From the NCBI GenBank assembly GCA_022316685.1, contig JAKJHU010000030.1, forward strand, positions 14,402,018 through 14,466,017: DNA of 64,000 nt, read 5' to 3'. The notes below the pieces were generated by a model. That model searched no databases, had not been told where the DNA came from, and saw nothing but the letters and a program-made list of their open reading frames with translations. This document shows, piece by piece, positions 35,601-49,618 of the stretch (the stretch's first letter is position 1; each line of letters begins with the position of its first letter). Made by a program: the position numbers and the translations under genes. The stretch is from Progne subis subis. Lineage: Eukaryota; Chordata; Aves; Passeriformes; Hirundinidae.

Positions 35601-38600
35601 CAGCACCATTCAAAACTGTTTACAGTCTGCCCAGGTTATTTCTATGCAGATGCATAGATTTGAGACTTCAGATGATGATAAAAATAATCTGATCTCTTTT
35701 GCAGCACTGCAGAAAACCAGGAATCTCCTTGCCATTCTTTTAGCCTATTGGCTAATCCACAGTGGAGCTCTGAGGTAGACCCTGCTTTTTTTGTAGTGTA
35801 GAAAGGAAAGGCATCAGCCATGCACAAATGCTGGAGAGTAGTAAGTGCTCTGTTCTTAATCTCCCCCACATGTACGAGAAAGTAAACGAAAGCCAAGTAA
35901 AGAAAATGGGACACAGAGGACCATATTTTCATAGAGCAGCTCTTAAGCTGTCACCCATTACAAGCCCCGTGCTCATTAGACCCATTTATGTCACATTTGC
36001 ACTTGCAGATTGAAGGCCTCTGGTGCAATAACCATTCATTTTATACCAGCAGAGCCTTGACACCTGAGACCAACACAGCCGTGTAAGGAGCTGCGACAGT
36101 TCTGTGAAAGCTGAGTTCACTCTCACAAGAATTACGCCAGAGCCCTCTGTTTGTCAGACAGGATCCCCTTGTCATATATGAGATGTTTGCCCACTCATCA
36201 GGAAAATGATTCCTGCAGTTCTAGTGGGTCAGGGCTCTGCTGTGTCAGTCAGCTTTTTCCCTCCCACAGCTATGGCATGTGCAGGCAGCTGGGGAGGTGG
36301 GGAAGAAGCAAGACCACCACTCCTCCTGGCAAACCACAGCCCGAACATCAAACTCCAGCAGCTGCTTCACAAGCTGTTGAGCATGAATTACCATCATTTG
36401 CAACACAGGGTACTGGAGTAAAATGGCTTCAGTTTCAGGCATCTTTATTATATCAGACTATAATTCATGGCAGTTCAGCTGCTGCTGCATGGATGGCTGA
36501 GCCATCCTTGCAAAAAGTGTTGGGAGTCTTTCCAACTGTTCGAAAATAAGCTGGACACCAGAAGGGTCAAAATTGCCCTATTCCAAAAAGCCAAGATGAT
36601 ACATCTTCCTGAACAAATTCAAATTTCAGACGTGGAAAGTGACTGAGGAAAAAAAAAAATTGGAGATTTATATTGGAAACAAAGGAAAATCTACTCCAAC
36701 CATGATCAGAGTTACCAGGTCTATACGTGTCCCAGATGGCAGAAGCTAAAGCCTATCTGCGTTAAAGGAAAATGTGCTTGGATTACAGATATTTTTAGTT
36801 AAAAACTTAGGCTATGGAAAGAATAATCTTGGCCATATTTTGTCCATTAAGCTCAGTGAAGTGCTCTGGGATAGGGAAAGGAGTGAGAGAATCCCTGGAC
36901 AGATTCCACCTTGGCTTCTATTTACTGCAACCAACTTTGCAGCTAATTCTTGTTCACCTCTCACTGCATCTGAGCATTTACTAAATAACTTTAAGTACAT
37001 CCCACTCCCATTTAGACATTAAATTAACACTCAAGTTTTGCTGGCTCAGAGCCCATAGTGGCTAAGAATACTCATGGATATAGCACTAGTCGAAAGAATC
37101 AACACCTAACTCTGCAGCAGGACCTCTAGCACAAAGCGCTCTTCTTCAGACGGAGGTGAGGCACAGAGTTTGCTCAGACCTCACCAAGCTCTCAGGCACA
37201 ATGGTGGGATTCAGTTCACCTAATGGCAGATAGTTCCAACATAGATGTTGACATCTCATCCTCACCTCCAACTCCTTTTATAGGAAGTGGAGAGAAATAA
37301 TGTGTTCTTGTTCTTCATCTGATCACTGTAGGATCTCTCCAGGGAATCCATCATATACTTGTTGAGTGGCATTCAGTTGACCAGAAAAGGGCCAGCTCCT
37401 GACAGATAAGTTTTCTTTAGAGAATGAATCCTTCCATCTACCTGCAAAAAGGCGGGGACTGCCCGTCCCCCCAGGTCCTTCAGAGGAGCTGAGACCCAGC
37501 CCAGTTGTGAGAGTCAATGAGGAAATCCGGCCTGGCCCAGTAAAACTGGAGCTGCCACACCACTTCCTGGGAAGCAACCTAAGCAAAAATCTCTGTCTCT
37601 CAAAAAAAGCCACTCTCAAACTCAAAAGAAGCCAATGAGCCCTGTTCGAAACAGGAGCTAATCCTGAGCCTGGATGAGCAAGGCAACTGCTCCACAAGAG
37701 GGTCCCCAGACAACAGCAGAGCCTGGGACTGACCTCTGCCCCTGGACTGCCCACCCAGTCAGAAGCTGGGAAGCCCCTCTTATTTCCTTTCCCCAGCCCT
37801 GGCCCCCGTGGCAGCCCCAGAAACTGTCTCCACTAGTCCCATCTGACAGAGACGCATTAAATTATGTCACCATGTGGCACAGAGCTGCATTTTGAGGTAC
37901 ACATCAGGAGGAGGTGCTCAGCTGGCTTTGTATAACCAACTTCACATTCAGGGGACAGAGAACGGACATTACAAGAGCACTGAGCACAGTTTTAATGGTG
38001 AAATTAGTGAGTTACTCCCCACACCTAAAACCAGCTCCTGAGAGAGGCCAGTGAACTCCCTGCCAGCCCCATTCATTAGTGGAATGCAGTGCTGAAGGCA
38101 ATAACAATGCCCTGAGAAAGGATGAAAAAACAGCCAGGAAATGAAGAGTTTAGCCATGGTCTTCCTACATGACAAGGATTGCTTCTGTGATTGCCAGGGC
38201 TCCAGGCTGGAGACAAGTGAGACAGATGTGCATGTTCACAGCTTGGGTGGCAGCTTGACCCATGGAGATGCCCCAACAGCCCTAAGCTGACAGCCCTAAA
38301 CAGACATATCTTTAATGCTGGTAATGCTGTGGCTTTAGTCCATCCAACATCTTGCTAAGTTCCTGCTTTCAGTTGAATTTATTCTGTTCTAATTCTTGTG
38401 TTTTATCTTTCTGCATTGAAGTTGTTTTGGCTTTTTTTTTTCCCTAAGATAATTTAACTTGCTTGCAGCTTCTGTTCCCAGAGTAAGGCTTGAATCTCCT
38501 CAGGTATGGTAACATGCCCATTGCAAAAGTCAAAGTGCAAACAGGCTAAGGCAGAGAGCACTATTCCTCTCTCCTCTTACAGCTAGAGACCCAAGGTCCA

Positions 38601-40004
38601 AAGAGACCAGTTAGCCAGTGTCACGTGTGAAGTCTGTAACAGCAGGCATAACATATTCCCCCTGGCCTGTATCCTCTAGTATCCTAACCAGAGCAAGGAC
38701 TGCCACTCACGTGGTTTCTACTTGGTTTGCAAGGTTTTGTGCTTCCTGGGAGAAAGAAAGGAATCTCCTGGTTGGAGCTGTGTTGCCTGCTTGGACTACA
38801 ATGGAGTCATTATGGTGTTTTAAGCACATGTGTATATGCTGTGTCCACTAGAACCTGGTTTCCAGAGGGTCTGTGCCTGGTTTTAAGGTCCTTCATTAAG
38901 TCATGCTGAACACCCTCAGTGCAGATTATTTAACAGCTGCTGGGGTCAGATGTAATCTAGCTCAGAGGCTATGGAGATGTCAAAGAAATTCACGAAGCTT
39001 GGGAAGGGAAGTAGATACTGTGTTTTACTCAGGTCAGCACAGAATTCACTCATCCAAAGCAGCTGCAAACAAGAGTTGGTGAAAGGCTTCTGGAGAGCAA
39101 GGGCTCCACTGACAACTTCCAGGTATCTCCCCAGTGAGCAGGGAGGCCCACATCAAGCATCAGTGGCACATGTGAATAGCTGTAATGGGAGGAAAATGCT
39201 CAAGTTATGACGTTTGTTTTCAATTCTTTCCTCAAACTCAGCTCCATATGTTGTTACATTTTTCCAGCCTCTGCAAAGTGATTCATGTGGCATGTGTGCC
39301 TAACGCTGCACTGTCTGCCCGTATGGGGTCTCACAAGTGCACTAAGGCAGGTCCCACATCACCAAGGGCCAGACCCATACCACTGCCTCTAGTGCTCCTG
39401 CCCTTCTTCAGCTAAACACTGGATATGAGTTCCTGCATTTCCCAGCCCACAGTGCCTCAAGGCAAACTGTGTTTGAAGTTTCTGTCCCTCCCACAGCTAT
39501 AGTCATGCTGTTGCATCCAGTTGAGAGGAGATGATGTAACTGGCAGCAAACTCTGTCCTTTTGGCCATAGAAGTCCTGCAAATAACGCTCTGGTGTCTCT
39601 GACCCAACACCATTCCTGATGTTCCCACACAGATCTCTTGGTCCAATATTTACACAGCAACATGTAAACAGCATCTTCTCTCTGTAAACGTAATTGGAAA
39701 CTCTCAATTGATTTTGTGCCAAAAAGATATACCATAAAACTAAAAAGGGCTATTAATGAGGAGGATATTAGCAATAAAACCCCATATAAGTCTACACATA
39801 AACCTGAGTGAGCATTATGAGAGCGGGAGACAAACATGCAATTTCTGCATGCTATTTTCCTGAGGTGATTTTGCTAACATTTGGAGCTCTGATGTAATAA
39901 CCTTCCACATAAATATTGCAAGACTCCACTACGGAATTATTTCATCTTGAATGTCATCATCAGTATTTCTCCCAGAATATAAATGGTTTGGATAATTGTA
40001 GGGA
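32651..40004. other. Intergenic DNA, no gene recognised
   Basis: Non-coding sequence. An AT-rich part at about 33.7-34.5 kb has several TAAT-core motifs and could be conserved regulatory DNA, which cannot be decided from one sequence. GC is higher around 37.3-37.9 kb, where a 143-codon minus-strand frame has no recognisable domain. Confidence 0.5.
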
Positions 40005-40225
40005 ATGTTTTGGAGTCGGTTTCTCAGTACCAGGTTAAATTGCTTTTACAGCAGCATGAGATGTTGGAGAGATGTCAGCTCTAGGGGAGGCAAGGAGATT
40101 GAACCACATCCTGGAAGGTGGAGGCAGTGTAGCACAAAGCTGACTGAATTCAGGTACAAGGCAAACCCTGCCTATCCTCCTCCATTCCAGCCCTCCTCCT
40201 ATTATTAAAATAAAAAAGGGGGAGA
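40005..40225 (+). pseudogene. 3' internal end of a second provirus, with polypurine tract
   Basis: A short frame ending TEFRYKANPAYPPPFQPSSYY at 40208 may be the tail of an env or other internal gene; this part is tentative. The clear element is the polypurine tract aaaaaagggggaga at 40212-40225, directly before the TG of the next LTR. Confidence 0.5.
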
Positions 40226-40762
40226 TGTGGCAGTGCGAGAGTTGTTTTATTAGGTTTTTATAAGAAGTTTGTTATACATTTCACTGTATTCCCAGTTCTA
40301 TAACCCTTTTGTGTGTTCTGTATAATAAGGTGTTTTGTGTCAGTCCTCCCACCCCTCACCTGACTTGGAATATCCCCTCTGCCCAACCCCCCCTCGCTCT
40401 GGGGCAGCCCGTCTGTCACTCCGGGATCCCTCCCAGACTGTGAAATCTCAGGGAGAGGGCTTCAGGTGATAGGTCCCCTGGGGGGAATTCCTTTAGCTCT
40501 GGATTTTAGTGGTCCAAGGCTTGGGGGTGGGCACACCTTGTTACTCCCTGGATCCCCTGATTTGTTGTCTTGTTGTAACCCCCCCTGAACCCCTCCCCCG
40601 CTTCTAAGGTGGGGGAGGAAGATTCTCGCTCTCTCGCTCGCTGGTCTCTCTGGACTGAGGTTTGGACCAGCTGCGAACTTCCCGCAGCTTGGCCTGAATA
40701 AACATCTTTTAACCTGCAAAGCTGAAAGCCAGCCTTTTCTTACTGCCATTGCTGTCACGACA
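40226..40762 (+). mobile_element. LTR of a retrovirus-like element (537 bp)
   Basis: Opens TGTGGCAGTG directly after a classic polypurine tract and closes TGTCACGACA. AATAAA lies at 40697-40702, leaving about 60 bp to the end. It is GC-rich against AT-rich flanks. Five bases after its CA comes TGG, as in the inner ERVL-like element, so both a 3'-LTR and a 5'-LTR context are present. The right end could instead be near 40909. Confidence 0.75.
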
Positions 40763-40909
40763 CTATTTGGTCCAGCTGCTGCTGAGAAGCTGAGCCAGCA
40801 GGTAAAGATCACCTGCGTGCCCATCCGAACTGGGAACTTCTGTAGCTGTGCTGACCAGAGCTAGCCGGAGGTCAGCGTCCGCCCGGTGCGGGGACAGAAC
40901 GAGCTACAA
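40763..40909 (+). other. Leader-like segment after the LTR
   Basis: GC-rich sequence unlike the flanking DNA. It starts with ctatt and a primer-site-like TGGTCCAGCTGCTG (40768), which I cannot match to a tRNA, and has a splice-donor-like CAG/GTAAAG at 40799-40807. Alternatively it is the end of a longer LTR. Confidence 0.45.
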
Positions 40910-40954
40910 GATCTGCCTAAGCTAGTATAGATCTGCCTTCTGTGATGAGGCTGC

Positions 40955-41310
40955 CAGCAGTCTGGAGGAGGAGAGGGTGGTGTTGTTGCACCCCTTAAAT
41001 TTTGACAGAGTCTCCCACTGTGTCTTCATCATCAGAGTGGTGGAATGTGCGTTGGATAAAATAACAATAAGGTGGGTGGAAAATGGGCTGTGCCACCAGG
41101 CTGAGGCAGGTGTAACCAGCACTGCAAAGTCCAGCTGTTATCCAGGAACTGGACACATCCCTCAGACCAGTGCTGGGACCAGTATTGCTTCTTGTCTCTC
41201 CTAATAGGTTGCCTGATGGGACTGGGGGCATTCTCTGCAAGGATGCAGTCACCAAACCAGTATAGGGTTACACTGGAGGGCAGGCTGCTGTTCAGAAGGA
41301 CCTGGGGAGG
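40955..41310 (+). mobile_element. CR1 LINE fragment (reverse-transcriptase region)
   Basis: Plus-strand remnant of the CR1 ORF2 RT domain. Phrases such as ttttgacagagtctcccact, gtgctgggaccagtattgct and ctgttcagaaggacctggg match the order of RT motifs around the catalytic core, but small indels and stops are frequent. It is inactive and old. Confidence 0.7.
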
Positions 41311-44300
41311 ATGGAAATTGGGCTGAAATTTGGGATTTACAGATTAGCGGCCTTTCACCAAGTTGCAAGTTTGCACGTGACCCCCAAAGATCCTGCCCAA
41401 GTGTTTAAACACCTCTCACCCAAAGTTTTAACTGTCTTGTGTGCCAAAGCCCATCCCTCCTAGGCACGGCATCACTGGTAAGAAGCCATCCTTCATCTTG
41501 GGCATTGGGAATTCAAACAGCTTTGAGGGTCTCAAACTGAGATGCTTACCCTGAGGCCCTTTGGTTTTAACTGAACCAAAGGAAGCATAAGTGCTAGACC
41601 TGGGACAGCCCTCTCTGTGGAAGCTGGAAGGATTTGGCCCTGATTGAAGAGTGACAGAAAGGAGAGAAAAAAACCACTGCAAAGAAGGAAGAGGTTGTTC
41701 TGCACCTACAAGAAACCCAGCCTGACTGGTTTTTTCCTCACCTTGGAAAGTCATTTTAGATACAGATTCGCAGGAAATGAGAGCTTCTAACCTACTTTTT
41801 TGAACAGCAACATCTAACATTCAGATATTCTTGACATTCATATTTTGCCTCAACTGTAACACTCAGCCCTTTAATAGTCCCAAAATGGGGATGTAGCTCC
41901 TTAGGGGACTTCCAGAGCAGAAGTTATCCCCACTTTTTCTGTTTTCAAGGTGTGTTTCAGCAAGAGACAAAACACCATGTGCAAGCAGATGGACGGCTTG
42001 AGGACGTCCAGCTTCAGCAGGGAAACCAAGGCTGCCCTGAAAACCCACTAATCAGTGCCTGCCTTGGAGATGTGGTTGGGCAGACAAGAATAAACAGGGA
42101 CCAGAGTCCTCGTGCCTTCAAAGAGCACCTTATGCATGTCAGAAGAAAGAGCTGAGCCTTTCCTCACTCACAGGTAGGAACTACTGGAAGAAAGAGGCTT
42201 CACACAAGAACATGACTTGACACATGGGCATTTCCCTCCACCTGGGCAAATTCTACTCCACTGTGAATTCACAACTGGGAGGTCTGAGTTCACAGGACAG
42301 CAGGTCACCTAAACACAAGGCTCACAGGTACACAGTGATGCAGCATTTGAATCATGGCATTGAAGCTTAAGATTTCTGTCTCAATGCATCCATCTACAAA
42401 GCAAGACTAAGGTATTCACACTGCACCATAAAGCTCCTGAGAGAACATGGGGTTTGAGACCAAAGCTGCCCACGTCATCCCCACATGAGACAGCAGGTCT
42501 GCTGGGGAAGGGTTTAGGTGCTCAATCAAGACTAGGAGGAAGAAAAGCACAGTCTTCCCTTTTGGCCTCTCCATATCCCACCATTTGGGTTTTTTAAAAA
42601 TTTTTTCATTTATGAATTCTCAAAGAAATTACTTGTTTAAGGCAAGAAGCTGAGGCATTTAATTACAGTAATGCCATTCATAACATGACAGTTAAGCATC
42701 TGTTGTATTTTTTATAGTATAATCTTTATTCTATCCAAAAAAAAAAAATAACCTCTCTGGGTTAATCTGGATGAGGAGCCCTGACCCTGGGCCATATCCT
42801 TGTGATGGCCTAAAGTTTTTTCAAACTTTCTGTACTACTGTTTGCATCACCATGGGCTTTCTCATCTCAGCTTTTCTCAGCCTTTCAATGAGAAATGGAT
42901 AAGAGTGATGTGGTTCTGCAGATTAGCTAGATCCTTACAATAGCCATACAGAGGGATCCAGGCAAAGTTTGGGAACATTAAATGGATACCACTACCAAAT
43001 CTTATGGACAACCACAGCTCCCAAATGCCACCGCGTTCACATGCTCTTCCGGCCTTGTTGAACACTTTCAGAAAGAAGTTCTGAGAGAACAATTATTGCA
43101 AGACTCATCCAACATACTGCACTTTGACACTGCATTGTTAGTATTTTAATGAAGCACCAAAACCTGCTAAAAATCAGCTGCTTCACTGTGCAGGTAAGAT
43201 AAGTTGCAAAACAAGACAATTAGCAGAGACCTTGCCAGAAACACAATATAGCCCTGTCCACCAGATAACAAGCTCTGCCATAGAAACTGCCTGACAGATG
43301 CCCACAACCTCTCCCTCCTCCTGACAGGCAGCACCCAGGGCAGGGTGGCACAGCAGTTCCAAAAGGAGCAGTGGCAGTCAGGATGGCTTCTCCCACTCCT
43401 GTCTGCAGTAGTCACTCTACAGACAAGATTTTCATGTAGCAAGAGATTGTGAGTGACTTACCAAAACCAATATGGGGCAGGGTTATTATTTTCAGAGTCC
43501 AATTCTCCGAGGTCCTGTCCCAACTTATCTTAAGTGTAAGACTGCAAATTAAGCTAAAAAGCCACTAATCTTCACCAGGGTCCATCCCTAAATCCCTACT
43601 GCTGTGATCTACCTGTAAAAAGAGTATTGTCCTTTAATAAGCAGTTTTTCCTTGACCAACTAAAAATATCTATTTATAAAATGTACCTTCATTTATTTGA
43701 AATATTTTTACATGCCTTTTGAAGAGATGTGCTCAAGCTATAGTGTGATCTGGAAGTTTATAGAGGCCCAAACAAAAAAAATCTGCTCCTCAAAATCAAG
43801 CAGCAAAAGACAGCTTGTGTTGGCTTCTGTTGCCTGTAACTCTGCAAGGCTCACAGGGGCCAGATTTTCACTCTCAGCAGCAGAACAGCTTAGTGAAGAC
43901 AAACGCTGGGAAACATGGACTGAAAAGTCCAAGGCAAAGTTCAGTTATTTTGGAATTGTTAATGTGAAAAATAATATTTTATTACAGGAAAAATCCTCTG
44001 AGACTTCCTCACATACATTCATCACTCAGAGCCGCTACAAGGAGGTTATTCAAACTTTCCATCTTCACATTAATCGCAGCAGCACCTTGGAGTGAGTTCC
44101 TGCAAGAAGGAAAGCTGCAGTGAGCACTTTGCATGTACACAATAAAGGAGACAGTCTGTTCTCTTGGAGTTTACAATAAAGTAGATAACAGAAAGAAATA
44201 AGTGAGCATTTAAAGAGCAAGCAGAATAGAAAGCATCAGGTGAAATTATAACACTTTGAGTAAGCTGTGAATGTATGGAAATTATTTTCTAATTGATATT

Positions 44301-47300
44301 TTTCTGAAACCAACCACACTGCTTGCCTTCAAGTGGACAGAGCAGTGTTGCAGAAACCTTCAGTAAATACAGCTCAAGCTTGACAGCTACCAATTAATCC
44401 ATCCATTAACTGAACAGCTGAGAAAAGAATAAACAGGCCAGAGTATCATGATCTTCAGTGTTATTGTGCTGATTAAAACATCTGCAAATTACAGCTGTCA
44501 CCTGTAACAGTCTTCTTGCCTACTGTTTAAAGTTTCTTTGCTGTTTTTAGGTTCTAAGAGAATAATCTGCCAATGATATTAGAATTCTAAGAAAAATAAT
44601 CTTCCTTCTTCAGGAGGCACAGGAGGCTTTTCAGTTCACACATAACAGCAAAACAAAGCAGCTTTTTGGGGAACAGATACCTGCTTTTATGTAATTTTCT
44701 CTGCTGTGACAAGGCTGAAATTTGCATTTGACATCTGAGGCCAATGAGAGTTCTGCACACAGCTTTATAAAGCAATGGTGTCTTCAATCTTAGTCTTGAA
44801 AAATCAGTGTGTGCTGAGTCCTGGATTCACTTGGACACACTAGATCCACATGCACTGGATCCATGCAAAGCCTTACATGTAAGTTCTTCAGCTCATGAAG
44901 AGCAGTTATAAAGACTGTGCTTGCCCTTTCAGTGGGAGAACCTATCATAGGAAAAAAGGTAGAAAATATGAAGGAGGAATTTACATTCCTCTATTTTATT
45001 CTGTAGAACTACTGAAAACAAAGGAAGAAAAGAAACTTGAAAGGTTAAGGATCAGTTTCAGAAGGAAAGGATATTTCTCCAAGAAAGAGTAGAGTTACTC
45101 AGAATGGCAGAAGGGAGTGGGAAGCAATCCTGCAACACAGAGGACCGGGGTACATCTCCTTGGACAAATAACCATCTCACAATAGGTCTGCAAGGTGGCC
45201 TAAAACGGACAGTAGATCATATCCTGGGTGTTCCCTATGGACACCAGGTGGGTGTCCCAAGAACCAGTGCCAAGAGCACCCCTGCAGAAAGGGCAGAAAG
45301 GACTCCAGAATCACTTTTTATCAACACTCACTCTTCTCTACCTTGTGAGCATATCCAGACAAGCCAGAAAAGAGGTCAGAGCTTCTCACGATTCCCAAGT
45401 CCCACAAGACAAATGTAACATATGCCAGGACTACCCATGAAGGTGCAACAACACCAGCCTGGTTCATTGGGAGAAGTCCATAAAACACAGGAGAGGCAAT
45501 TTGTGTTGGGTGCTTAGGGATTGGCATCCACAACATTATTTCTAGAAGTGCTACACATTTACCATCATTCTCAGAGTTTAAAGGGAACTAACAGCTCTAA
45601 GGGCTTTCTGAAAAACATAGTATAGGATTTTAATTTGCTTTTCCTGATTCAGAGCATGTGAGAATCTCTCATCATTTCATGCATGGGGAAGAGAGTGAAA
45701 CTTTTTTGCTGTTTTGACAGAAAAACAGAAAACTAGGTTAAAATATATAAATTAAGATTTTATTAGAAAGTCTTCAGCACAAAAACCCCCAGAACTGTAT
45801 CATTTTAAAGACACTGGTTACAAGGAAAGGGTACTGTTTTCTTTCTTTCTTTTTTTAAGCACATTAAAAATGGATAAAAATAAGCACACAGCCCTCCAGC
45901 AGCTCCCAGCCTGCCCACCCTCTGGGGTTCAGTTGGAAAATTATGCTTGGAAAACATCTACAAAATTGTTGGCAAATGTATATCAGCTTTTTTCCCAAAA
46001 GACCTAACAGGGTTTTATTATCCAAACATATCGGATGGCTTGGAAAATCCACATCTGTACTGAGCTGCCAAGTGAGAAAGGAGATCAAAATGTGAAACTA
46101 AGAACTTCCGATACTTTCTTCATAAATGACATTAAAACCAGAGGAGAAGGAGGGTTAGCTTCTCCATTCCCCCTCATTCCATCAGGTCCTGAAGCCCCAG
46201 CAGAAGGAGGCTGTCAGTGAGGAGCTCCCTGCACAGCCAAGGAGCCCCTTTCCAGCTAAAGACAGAGGAGAGAAATGAGGAGCTGTTATTTCAAGGGGCC
46301 AGCCCTGGTGATGGTCCCAGTACCAGCATTTTACTTGAACAGATAAATCAATCCTTGCAACCCAGAGACAAAGAAAAATATGACCAAAGAACTTTCTGCT
46401 GATGTTTCTTAAACTAGAGAAAATACTTTCAATGTAATTTTAAAACTTTTAATATAAAGCCTGTTTTCATCAATTAAGATTATCTTTTTAAATACAACAT
46501 CAGTGCTTACTAGAAGGAATGTTAAGATTAAATGCAGCACACAGATTTGTGCTCATATTTTCCCTCTCTGGGAAAAAAAGTTACAAAAAAAATTGCACAC
46601 TTCCCTTTTGCTCTGGCAGTGACTGCTGTAGTTATTTTCCTCTCTCTCTGCTGCTGATGCCAGTTGAACATGGAAAGACACAGAAATGGAGAAAAGTCAC
46701 AGGAGAAAATTGACAGGAGAAAAGGCTTTTGGAGTGAAAGTTGCCTTACATCGTTTAAAGTTGCTGGGATTTGCCCATTTGAACTCCTATGGAGCTGGGA
46801 GATGTGATATTTGGAGACAAATCTAGCTTTTTTTTCAGTGATATAGTTCATCCACTATAATAAACTTTCCACCAGGATGAATTTGAGTTTAGCTTTAGGC
46901 TTCCTAGTTCCTGCTGTTGAATGCCAGCACAGAGTGCTGCTCTGTGCAAGCCTCTGTGTTTCCTGAGCAGTCAAGAAGGCAGGTCAGCACTCAAACTCAA
47001 TCCTCCCAAAATACTGGAGAGACCATTTCTGAGATACAGAAAAATTAGACAAATGCAGCCTAGGGCAATAAAAAATAATGTGAAGTGGGAGTCTGTCTGT
47101 GCAAACAACCAGCTATTGAGATGGAAAAGCCTCATTAAAGGAATATAAAACTTACAACCAATTGGATCCACATAATTTTTCAGATCTGAAAAAGTCAAGA
47201 CCGTCCTGAGATAAGTTTTCTGTATATTTCCCTTCTGATGTGGAGCTGTGATAAAGCACTTGGAGTGAATCATCACTTTATTCCCAGAGCTAGATAACAG

Positions 47301-49618
47301 GACATACACAAGTCTCTATCTTCACCCAGTTATCAGCCACAAAAGCCAATAAATGCTTGATGCATTCCTCATCCCCTCTCCTGGAGTCTGGGTCTTATAG
47401 GGATTGGGCAGGCTTGTAGGCTGTAGAAACAGCACAAATGTCACACTAGTACGTCACCCCAGCACTGACAGGTCGGGGGGTGGCAAAGAGGAAACATCTT
47501 GTTGTGTAAAACTTGCCTACTAAAATCCATGCATCTGATCTATGTTCTAGAGATAGAGGACAGCATACAATCAGGCTGGACTTGAACTTGCATTTGGGCT
47601 GAGCCACACAAGGCTCCCAAGCCTTACTCTTCCTTGACAGGGATCTAAAGATAAGCTGTGTCAGCCTATAGACTGTTCTTTATATCAAAAATGTGGATTT
47701 CCTGTGACCTCGGTGTTGTCTTTGTGTGACTTCTGGATGTGTAGGTTCAGAGTTTAGCCAGTGAAGAGGGCTAGTGTGCCACTGTAGCTGAGAAATAGCA
47801 CCTGTCCCACTGGACCCAATGAGGTATTTGCCATTTTGCTTCACTGGGACCAAGATTTCAGGCAAAGTGCTTAAGAAAGTGAGTTGGAAGAGAGGGAAAA
47901 GTGCCATCTGGACAGCCCAGGCTTTACCTGTCTATTGACAAAAAAGGGAAGCTGTAGCTCCTGTGTTACAACCATAGCTAAAATTGCTAAGCTCTGTGGG
48001 CAGAAACTGCAGTGTCCTTTATCTCATGAAACCCCAAGGTCTTCCCCTTTCTCCCAACACCTATGCAGATCCTGCAGTTTTCATGTGATGTGATGAGAAG
48101 AAGTCCGTGCTACACTTTGATGCTATGGTCACCAGATGTACCACATTTGCAGTGGTCCTCAGATGAACATATCACTGCAGATTCTGATAAGACTCAGGTC
48201 AGCTGTCACTGAAGTGGTGACACTCTACACCCATCCATGTGTGTTTCCAGCATCCAGCACACTCAGATCCACTTTCTCCAAACCCCATGGTGAAAAACCT
48301 ATTAGCAGTAAGCAAGTCAGAACCAGGAAGGAGTACTGCCAGGGGCCCTTCTCAAACATCTCACACACACCCACATCCAGAAAACATTTCTTATAACCGT
48401 GGCACACATCACTAGCTAAGCCAACAGGGAATTCCCTCCTGACCATCCTGTTATTTCTTACTATCAGCATCTACTCCATCATCTACTCCCATTAACTTCT
48501 TTCCAAAAATTAATTCAGAAAAATGCATTTTGGCATCAGCTTTGATGTTTTAGTTGTCCAACATTCAGACAAAATTCAGGAGCACCTTTGCAGCCTGCAA
48601 GATCCACTGCTGCACTCCTGGCATCTTCCTGTCCATACTGTGTCAGATGAAAGAAACCAAGAGTCTCACTGCTGTCTGCATTTCTTATCAGCTGGTTAAC
48701 TTTTTTTCCTGTAGGCTGAGCTTTTCATCCTGGTTTGCCACCTCAAGTGCAGTTTTATACTCACATGGTCAAACAGTTTTCAAATGATGGTGAACCCAAG
48801 CATGGCCAGCTTGGTGCCCAGGCAGTGAAATCCTGCATCCATCCGCACCCTGCTGAGTCAGCACTGCTGCATCCCAAAGAAGCCCCTCACCAAACTCAAC
48901 TCTGCTGTGAGCTGGGGGCCTCTGGGCCTTCTCATAAGACAAATATTTCCCCATGTAAGATCTGCTGGGACCACAGATGAAGGTGGACTGCATTAGGCAT
49001 CTGTTTTCCATTGCAACCAAGCTGTTTTGAAATCACTTACATTTTTTGCAGAAGCATTAGCGTGTTTACCATCAGCTTCAATGGGAAATTATATGCCAGA
49101 GTAGCAGATGAGGCAGGCCACCATTCTGCCCCTCCCTTTTTTATTTTTTTTTAATTTTCCAGAACCACACAAATATTAACATATCATCCTGATAAAGCTT
49201 TGTTTACTGGCATGGTGCCAGCCCCTCTGCAGTGCCTCCTGCTTGGCAGCCTAATCTCCTGAAGTTCGAGGGATGCAGTCCAAATCTCTTAGCAACACTA
49301 AATCTCATTCAATTAACTTTGTTGGGGGACAAAATCATTTTGTTACCACTGCTTGCCATTCTGCCAAATACAATATGCCATCCAGCAGTTAGGCCATGCA
49401 GCCTTTAGACACGGCAAGGAGGCACAGCACACTCCAGCACAGCAGCTCTGGCTACATTGGCCATCTTGAGCTGCAAAGCAACCCATTAGCCAAAAACTCC
49501 AAGTCCTCAGAAAGTCCAGAGTGGCAACAGATCCAAGCCATGACTTGGGTTTTAATGGCCTCTATTGATGCCACTTATGCTCTGCATCCCGCAGATACTC
49601 CTGTTCCAAGTATCACTG
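41311..49618. other. Intergenic DNA, no gene recognised
   Basis: AT-rich sequence without a mobile element I can name. Frames of 104-132 codons near 41.4-41.8, 43.7-44.1, 45.1-45.4, 46.5-46.9 and 47.0-47.3 kb show no domain. Short A or T runs occur near 42.74, 45.85 and 49.14 kb. Confidence 0.55.

Noticed and set aside
37323..37754. 143-codon minus-strand frame in a GC-richer patch
   Set aside because: Composition explains it; the protein resembles nothing and no flanking gene structure is seen.
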